Assembly: GCA_043817485.1 (NCBI GenBank) | Contig: JBDRGX010000132.1 | Location: forward strand, 1-11,982 | Length of the DNA: 11,982 nucleotides | Source of the DNA: JBDRGX01 sp043817485 [NCBI: bacterium] | GTDB lineage: Bacteria; JBDRGX01 | Direction of reading: 5' to 3' | In this document: piece after piece, positions 6,997-11,982 of the stretch | How the letters are laid out: every line of letters begins with the position of its first letter | Numbering within the stretch: the stretch's first letter is position 1 | Notes under the pieces: generated by a model | Told to the model about the DNA's origin: nothing | Database searches by the model: none | Seen by the model: only the letters and a program-made list of their open reading frames with translations | Program-made: the position numbers and the translations under genes

Positions 6997-8256
6997 ATGA
7001 CAAAGAAAAAAGTAGAAGAAAAGAAAAACAAAATTTATATTATTGATGTAACTAATAGAGATGGAGTTCAAACTTCTCGTTTAGGATTAGCAAAATTACA
7101 AAAAACAATTATAAATCTTCATTTAAGTAAAATGGGAATTTATCAAAGCGAATTTGGATTTCCTTTTACTCATCATGAAACAAATTATCTTAATGCAAAT
7201 CTTGAATTAGTTAAAATAGGTGCATTAAGTCCAATGATTTTAAGTGGCTGGATTAGAGCAATTCCAGTTGATGTTGAAACATCTATGAAAATGACTAAAA
7301 TACAACATCTTAATATGTCTATTTCAACTTCTCCTCAAATGTTAAAATCAAAATTTAGCGGTGGTAAAACAAAAAAAGAAATTTTAAAAATGATGACAAG
7401 TGCTGTATCTCTTGCAAAAGAAAAAGGAATAAAAACAGTTGGTGTAAATGCTGAAGATGCTTCAAGAACTGAACTTGATTTTTTAATTGAATTTGCAAAA
7501 GCTGGAAAAGAACATGGAGCAGATAGATTTAGATATTGTGATACACTTGGTTATGATGATCCTTTTACTATTTACGAAAGAATAAAAATTATTGCTCAAG
7601 AAACTAATATGCCAATAGAACCACATTGTCATAATGATTTAGGATTAGCAGTTGCTTGTTCTATTGCAGGAGCCAAAGCAGCTATTGATGCTGGAGTTGA
7701 TGCATATATAAATACTGGTATTAATGGAATGGGTGAAAGAGCTGGTAATGCAGATTTATTATCAGTAATTTTAGCTCTTAAAAAATCAAGTGGTTTTGAA
7801 AATAAATATATTTTAGATGAAAAAATAAAACTTTCTTGTATTTGGAAATTAGCAAAATATGCTTCTTATTCTTTTGATGTACCTATTCCTATTAATCAAG
7901 TTGGTGTAGGTGATAATGCTTTTGCTCATGAATCTGGGATTCATGCAGACGGTGCCTTGAAAAATAGAAAAAATTATGAACTTTATGATTTTGAAGAATT
8001 AGGTAGAGGAGATTTAGAAACAGTTGAAACTGGTAGAAGAATTACTGTTGGAGAATATAGTGGGATTAAAGGATTTAGAAATGTATATGAAAAATTAGAA
8101 ATAAAATTTAAAGATGATAAAGAAGCAACAGAAATTCTCGAATTAGCAAGATTTGCTAATGTTCATACTCAAAAACCATTAGTAGAAGATGAACTTCTTT
8201 TTATTGCTAAATATCCAAAAATTGCTAAAAAAATCTTTACAATGAGTCCAGAATAA
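6997..8256 (+). CDS. DRE-TIM acyltransferase: homocitrate / 2-isopropylmalate / Re-citrate synthase family
   Basis: Condenses acetyl-CoA with a 2-oxo acid in a metal-dependent TIM barrel. Visible motifs: the DRE-type RDG at 21-23, SEFGFP (51-56), the metal-binding HCHND (210-214) and GMGERAGN (244-251), then HESGIHADGAL (311-321). At 419 residues it has the barrel and the communication subdomains but not the full LeuA leucine-feedback domain, which makes it shorter than a typical LeuA (about 500) and a little longer than NifV. The first motif reads NRDGVQT rather than the usual LRDGEQ, with Val in place of Glu (residue 24). I recall NRDGVQ-type proteins annotated as homocitrate synthase or Re-citrate synthase, but the acceptor (pyruvate, 2-oxoglutarate, oxaloacetate or 2-oxoisovalerate) cannot be read from the sequence. 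A good AGGAGA (6981-6986) lies 10 nt before the ATG. gltX follows after 14 bp, probably on the same mRNA. Confidence 0.85.
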   Translation: MTKKKVEEKKNKIYIIDVTNRDGVQTSRLGLAKLQKTIINLHLSKMGIYQSEFGFPFTHHETNYLNANLELVKIGALSPMILSGWIRAIPVDVETSMKMTKIQHLNMSISTSPQMLKSKFSGGKTKKEILKMMTSAVSLAKEKGIKTVGVNAEDASRTELDFLIEFAKAGKEHGADRFRYCDTLGYDDPFTIYERIKIIAQETNMPIEPHCHNDLGLAVACSIAGAKAAIDAGVDAYINTGINGMGERAGNADLLSVILALKKSSGFENKYILDEKIKLSCIWKLAKYASYSFDVPIPINQVGVGDNAFAHESGIHADGALKNRKNYELYDFEELGRGDLETVETGRRITVGEYSGIKGFRNVYEKLEIKFKDDKEATEILELARFANVHTQKPLVEDELLFIAKYPKIAKKIFTMSPE

Positions 8257-8270
8257 AAATATTAAAAATT

Positions 8271-9716
8271 ATGAATAAAAAAATTAGAATAAGATTTGCA
8301 CCATCTCCTACTGGCAATCTTCATATTGGTGGAGCAAGAACAGCTCTTTTTAATTTTCTTTTTGCTCGACATAATCAAGGAACTTTTATTTTAAGAATTG
8401 AAGATACCGATAAAGAAAGGTCTACACAAGAATATCTTAATTCTATTTTAGACTCCTTAAAATGGTTAGAATTAAATTGGGATGAAGGTCCAGAAATTGG
8501 TGGTGAATATGGGCCTTATAATCAAATTGCAAGATTAGATATTTATTCTCAATATATAAAAAAACTTCTTGAAACAAAAAATGCTTATATTTGTAATTGT
8601 TCTCCAGAAAGATTAGAACAAATAAAAACTCAAGCTCAATTACAAAAACAACCACCTAAATATGATGGCAAATGTCGAAATGCAAATATTTCTTCATTAG
8701 AAAAAGGTTCTGTAATACGATTTAAAATCCCTCAAGAAGGAATAACTAAATTTAATGATTTAATTAGAAAAGAAGTTTCTTTTGAAAATAAACTTCTTGA
8801 TGATTTTATTATTCAAAGATCAGATGGAACCCCTATTTATAATTTTACAGTAGTAATTGATGATTTGACAATGGAAATTTCACATGTTATTCGAGGTGAA
8901 GATCATATTTCTAATACACCTAAACAAATTCTTTTATACAAAGCATTAGGTATAAATCCCCCACAATTTGCTCATCTTCCTTTAATTTTTGGAAAAGATA
9001 AAACTCGTTTAAGTAAAAGACATGGAGCAACATCAGTAATAGAATATCAAAAACAAGGTTTTTTAAAAGAAGCTTTAATAAATTATTTATCTTTATTAGG
9101 TTGGTCTTATGATGATAAACAAGAGTTTTTTACTATTCAAGAATTAATAAAAAATTTTAGTTTAGAAAGAGTTTCTAAAAATCCAGCTATTTTTGATTTA
9201 GAAAAATTATATTGGATTAATGGAAATTATATTAGAAATCTTGATATAGATAAATTAACAGAACTTTGTCTACCTTATCTTAAAGAAGCTTATAATTTAC
9301 AAAAAGAAGATATTAAGCAAAAATATAATTGGATAAAAAAAATAGTTAAACTTAATCAAGATAGATTAAAATATTTAGCTGAAATTGTTGAATTAACAAA
9401 TTTTTTCTTTCAAAAAAAACTTCAATATGATGAAAAAGCAGTAGAAAAAATATTGTTAAAAGAAAATCCTAAAGAAATATTAAATAAAGTAATAGAAAAA
9501 ATTGAAAATTTACAAGAATTTACTATTGAAAATCTTGAAAATGTAATAAAACAATTAGCAGAAGAATTAAATATAAATGCAAGCAAAATAATACATCCTG
9601 TTCGAGTATCTTGTACAGGTCAAAGTAAAGGGCCAGGATTATTTGAATTAATGGCTATTCTTGAAAAAGAAACTGTCCTTGAACGAATTAAAAATACTAT
9701 TACTACTTATTGTTAA
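8271..9716 (+). CDS. gltX: Glutamyl-tRNA synthetase (class I)
   Basis: Attaches glutamate to tRNA-Glu in the cytoplasm. The Rossmann fold opens with APSPTGNLHIGGARTALFN (10-28), the HIGH equivalent being HIGG (18-21). The second signature is KTRLSKRHG (244-252), the KMSKS equivalent. A zinc-knuckle-like set C108-x-C110 ... C135 with YDGKCR lies in the connecting domain, RGEDHISNTPKQ is at 208-219, and the helical anticodon-binding domain fills about 320-480, ending in the usual HPVRVSCTGQSKGPGLFELM segment. 481 residues is normal. The start has no Shine-Dalgarno and lies 14 bp after the preceding stop, so translation may rely on coupling with the synthase gene, but MNKKIRIRFAPSPTG is where the family begins. 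GatA downstream suggests this may be a non-discriminating enzyme that also loads tRNA-Gln; specificity is not readable by eye. Confidence 0.97.
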   Translation: MNKKIRIRFAPSPTGNLHIGGARTALFNFLFARHNQGTFILRIEDTDKERSTQEYLNSILDSLKWLELNWDEGPEIGGEYGPYNQIARLDIYSQYIKKLLETKNAYICNCSPERLEQIKTQAQLQKQPPKYDGKCRNANISSLEKGSVIRFKIPQEGITKFNDLIRKEVSFENKLLDDFIIQRSDGTPIYNFTVVIDDLTMEISHVIRGEDHISNTPKQILLYKALGINPPQFAHLPLIFGKDKTRLSKRHGATSVIEYQKQGFLKEALINYLSLLGWSYDDKQEFFTIQELIKNFSLERVSKNPAIFDLEKLYWINGNYIRNLDIDKLTELCLPYLKEAYNLQKEDIKQKYNWIKKIVKLNQDRLKYLAEIVELTNFFFQKKLQYDEKAVEKILLKENPKEILNKVIEKIENLQEFTIENLENVIKQLAEELNINASKIIHPVRVSCTGQSKGPGLFELMAILEKETVLERIKNTITTYC

Positions 9717-9720
9717 TTTG

Positions 9721-11148
9721 TTATTTTTTTTCAAAATTATATGCTACTTTTAAAATAGTTTCTTCATCAAATGGCTTTCCTATAATTTGCATACCTATCG
9801 GTAAATTATTTTGAGTTAATCCACAAGGAACAGAAATACCAGTAAGTCCAGCCAAATTAATTGAAACTGTAAAAATATCTGCTAAATATAAAGAAAGAGG
9901 ATCATCTATATTTTCTCCAATTTTAAAAGGTGGAATTGAAGAAGTTGGAGTAATAATTACATCTACTTTTTCAAAAGCTTTATCAAAATCTTGTTTTATT
10001 AAATTTCTTACTTTTTGAGCTTTTAAATAATAAGCATCATAATATCCTGCACTTAAAACATAAGTTCCTAACATAATTCTTCTTTTAACTTCTTTACCAA
10101 ATCCTTGATCTCGAGTTAATCCATACATTTGTAAAAGATTTTTTTGTTCACTTCTATATCCATATTGAACACCATCAAAACGAGCTAAATTAGAACTTGC
10201 TTCAGATACAGCAATTATATAATAAGTAGCTATTGCATATTCTGTATGAGGAAGAGAAATTTCTTCTATTTTTGCTCCCATATTTTCTAATATTTTAATA
10301 CCTTTTAAAACATTTTCTTCTACTTCTTTATTCATTCCTTTAATAAAATATTCTTTAGGAACACCTACCTTGATTTCTTTTATATCATTTTTAATGTTTT
10401 TAGTATAATCTGGAACAGAAATATTACAAGAAGTAGAATCTTTTTGATCAAAACCACTAAGAATATTCATTAATAAAGCACAATCTTCTACATTTTTAGT
10501 TAAAGGACCTATTTGATCTAATGAAGATGCAAAAGCTATTAATCCATATCTTGATACTCTGCCATAACTTGGCTTTAAGCCAACTATTCCACACAAAGAA
10601 GCAGGTTGACGAATAGACCCACCTGTATCTGAACCTAATGCTAAAATTGCTTCATTTGATGCAATTGCAGCAGCAGAACCACCACTTGATCCACCAGGTA
10701 CATAATCCAAATTTTTAGGATTATGAGTAATTTTATACGCTGAATTTTCTGTAGAAGAACCCATAGCAAATTCATCTAAATTAGTTCTTCCTATGAAAAC
10801 AGCATCTTCTTTTTGTAATTTTTCAATCACAAAAGCTGAATAAGGCGCAATAAATCCAGAAAGAATTTTAGAAGCACAAGTACATTCTATCCCCTTTTCG
10901 CAAATATTATCTTTAATAGCAATTGGAATACCAGCCAATAAACCTATTTTTTCTTTTTTTGCAATTTTTTCATCAACTATTTTTGCTTGTTTAATTGCTC
11001 TTTCAAAATTAGTAGAAAGATACGCATTGATAGATTTTTCTGTTAATTCTATTTGTTCAAAAACTGCTTTTACTATTTCTTCAGATTTTATTTCTTTTTT
11101 CAATAAAAGTTCTTGTAATTTTTTTGCTGTTAATTCATTTAATTTCAC
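9721..11148 (-). CDS. gatA: Asp/Glu-tRNA amidotransferase subunit A (GatA)
   Basis: Glutaminase subunit of GatCAB, which releases ammonia from glutamine and passes it to GatB to convert Glu-tRNA-Gln (and Asp-tRNA-Asn) to the cognate amide. It is an amidase-signature protein: catalytic triad Lys in IAIKDN (K79), cis-Ser in PGGSSGGS (S154) and nucleophile Ser in [10 protein letters not shown] (S178), numbering that coincides with that known for S. aureus Gat[14 protein letters not shown] (125-137), a GatA trademark, separates it from other amidases. 475 residues, complete. The start is GTG (11148-11146) with AAGGA (11160-11156) 7 nt upstream, and it overlaps the 3' end of lgt by 14 bp, so translation is probably coupled to lgt. 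gatC and gatB, often neighbours, are absent here. Its stop lies 4 bp from that of convergent gltX, and I see no terminator hairpin between them. Confidence 0.97.
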   Translation of the reverse strand: MKLNELTAKKLQELLLKKEIKSEEIVKAVFEQIELTEKSINAYLSTNFERAIKQAKIVDEKIAKKEKIGLLAGIPIAIKDNICEKGIECTCASKILSGFIAPYSAFVIEKLQKEDAVFIGRTNLDEFAMGSSTENSAYKITHNPKNLDYVPGGSSGGSAAAIASNEAILALGSDTGGSIRQPASLCGIVGLKPSYGRVSRYGLIAFASSLDQIGPLTKNVEDCALLMNILSGFDQKDSTSCNISVPDYTKNIKNDIKEIKVGVPKEYFIKGMNKEVEENVLKGIKILENMGAKIEEISLPHTEYAIATYYIIAVSEASSNLARFDGVQYGYRSEQKNLLQMYGLTRDQGFGKEVKRRIMLGTYVLSAGYYDAYYLKAQKVRNLIKQDFDKAFEKVDVIITPTSSIPPFKIGENIDDPLSLYLADIFTVSINLAGLTGISVPCGLTQNNLPIGMQIIGKPFDEETILKVAYNFEKK

Positions 11149-11887
11149 AACATTTTCCTTTCATTTTTTTTCCAAAATATAACCATAAGCATATGCCTAT
11201 TATTACTAAAATAATACTAACAATTTGTGCTGAACTTAAATTAAACATAATTTTTTCATTTACTCTTAACAATTCTATGAAAAAACGAGAAATAGAATAC
11301 AATATCATATATAGAAAAAATACCTGACCATCAAATTTTTTAATTTTTTTAAAATTCAACAAAATAAAAAATATAATTAAAAGTATTATAGATTCATAAA
11401 TTTGAGTAGGATGAACTGAATGACAACCATCAAATTTTATACCAAAACAAGAATTTGTTTCTTTCCCATAACAACATCCATTTAAAAAACAACCAATTCT
11501 TCCAATAGAATGTCCTATTACAAGAAATGGTATTAAAATATCACTTGTTTTCAAAAAAGGTAATTTTTTCTTTTTAAAAAATAAAAATGTCACAAAAATC
11601 GCACTAATTAATCCACCATAAAAAGCTAATCCTCCTTGATAAATTTTTATTATATCTAAAGGGTTTTTTAAATAATATTCAAAATTTTCAATAATATAAA
11701 AAATCCTTGCTCCTATTATTCCTGAAAGTAAAGCATAAAAAGAAAAATCAAATATTAAATCTTTTTTTATGTTTTCCTTTTCTGCCATTTTTGCAGCCAA
11801 AAAAGTTCCTAATAAACAACCAATAGCTACCATAAGTCCATAAGAATAAATACTAAACGAACCTAAACGAAATAAAATAGGATACAT
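11135..11887 (-). CDS. lgt: Phosphatidylglycerol:prolipoprotein diacylglyceryl transferase (Lgt)
   Basis: Inner-membrane enzyme that moves diacylglycerol from phosphatidylglycerol to the lipobox cysteine of exported prolipoproteins, the first step of lipoprotein maturation. Counting from the ATG at 11887 (250 residues), about seven hydrophobic spans are visible, near 10-32, 47-67, 85-104, 116-134, 165-179, 187-204 and 221-239. The Lgt signature is [16 protein letters not shown] (126-141) with the key Arg at 130; GLAFYGGL (86-93), HPTQIYES (159-166) and RFFIELLR (201-208) follow the family pattern. Compared with E. coli Lgt, His103, Asn146 and Glu151 appear as Tyr90, Cys133 and Cys138. An alternative ATG three codons upstream (11896) is only 2 nt from the AGGAG; the chosen start has 11-nt spacing and gives the family-typical MYPILF beginning. 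It is the first gene of the lgt-gatA pair and overlaps gatA by 14 bp. Confidence 0.94.
   Translation of the reverse strand: MYPILFRLGSFSIYSYGLMVAIGCLLGTFLAAKMAEKENIKKDLIFDFSFYALLSGIIGARIFYIIENFEYYLKNPLDIIKIYQGGLAFYGGLISAIFVTFLFFKKKKLPFLKTSDILIPFLVIGHSIGRIGCFLNGCCYGKETNSCFGIKFDGCHSVHPTQIYESIILLIIFFILLNFKKIKKFDGQVFFLYMILYSISRFFIELLRVNEKIMFNLSSAQIVSIILVIIGICLWLYFGKKMKGKCCEIK
11156..11160 (-). promoter_or_regulatory. Ribosome binding site fixing the gatA GTG start
   Basis: AAGGA on the minus strand lies 7 nt upstream of GTG at 11148-11146, inside the last codons of lgt. It is the feature that singles out this GTG as the gatA start; the next codons give [10 protein letters not shown], a normal GatA beginning. 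Confidence 0.75.
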
Positions 11888-11898
11888 TTTTTTCATAA

Positions 11899-11903
11899 CT
11901 CCT
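11899..11903 (-). promoter_or_regulatory. Ribosome binding site of lgt
   Basis: AGGAG on the minus strand (within AAGGAG, 11904-11899). It is 2 nt from the first ATG (11896), too close to work, and 11 nt from the second ATG (11887). This argues for the shorter protein starting MYPILF. Confidence 0.6.
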
Positions 11904-11946
11904 TATTTTATAATTTTTAAACTTATTTATCTAAAAAATAATTAAA

Positions 11947-11975
11947 ATTATAGATTTGATATTTTATATTTAATA
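11947..11975 (-). promoter_or_regulatory. Probable promoter of the lgt-gatA pair
   Basis: On the minus strand a perfect -10 TATAAT (11952-11947) is preceded, after 17 bp, by TATTAA (11975-11970), a weak -35 with 3 of 6 matches to TTGACA. Transcription would start near 11940, some 50 nt before the lgt start. TATAAT by itself is expected often in DNA this A+T-rich, so the support is its position and orientation. Confidence 0.4.
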
Positions 11976-11982
11976 TCTTATA

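Noticed and set aside
11124-11327. Plus-strand frame of 67 codons over the lgt-gatA junction
   Set aside because: It lies antisense to two well-supported genes, has no ribosome binding site and no recognisable protein character.
11958-11977. Short inverted repeat GATATT/AATATC upstream of lgt
   Set aside because: Six-bp A/T-rich arms with an 8-nt gap are expected by chance here.

Overview
The window is a very A+T-rich stretch of bacterial chromosome carrying eight protein genes and almost no spare DNA. TAA and TGA both serve as stops (TGA ends bioF and lgt) and every tryptophan inspected is TGG, so the standard bacterial code fits. SecA with a zinc-binding tail, a lipoprotein diacylglyceryl transferase (Lgt) and a GatCAB-type amidotransferase subunit mark it as bacterial. 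The phylum cannot be fixed from the sequence. The extreme base composition, the TTCGAA-rich palindromic intergenic repeat and the divergent Lgt signature would suit an uncultured candidate-phylum lineage, for example one of the Omnitrophota or Elusimicrobiota type, but that is inference only.

Layout. Positions 1-864 hold the 3' part of a lysine/glutamate/alanine-rich helical protein built from three tandem repeats. Its left edge looks like the end of a signal peptide, so the gene is probably cut by the window. A strong Rho-independent terminator (876-920) and a promoter (933-960) follow. Next comes a 645-residue fusion of a SAM-dependent methyltransferase with a D-Ala-D-Ala-ligase-like ATP-grasp domain (1050-2987), then secA (3035-5527). 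A 240-bp spacer carries a 24-bp-arm inverted repeat that may be a small mobile palindromic element. It precedes bioF (5768-6910). A second promoter, with a palindrome between its -35 and -10, leads a DRE-TIM condensing enzyme of the homocitrate/isopropylmalate/Re-citrate synthase family (6997-8256) and gltX (8271-9716). On the opposite strand, lgt and gatA form an overlapping pair (11887 down to 9721) that runs tail-to-tail into gltX with only 4 bp between the stop codons.

How the genes fit together. SecA and Lgt both serve export: SecA drives preproteins through SecYEG, and Lgt lipidates those carrying a lipobox. The truncated first gene is probably one of the exported proteins. GltX and GatA both belong to the transamidation route, in which GluRS can misload tRNA-Gln and GatCAB amidates the product. 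gatC and gatB are not beside gatA here. BioF (biotin) and the DRE-TIM synthase are metabolic neighbours without an obvious shared pathway. The methyltransferase/ATP-grasp fusion is the least explained gene: it looks like a two-activity small-molecule tailoring enzyme of unknown substrate.

I saw no tRNA, rRNA, CRISPR array, transposase gene or phage gene.
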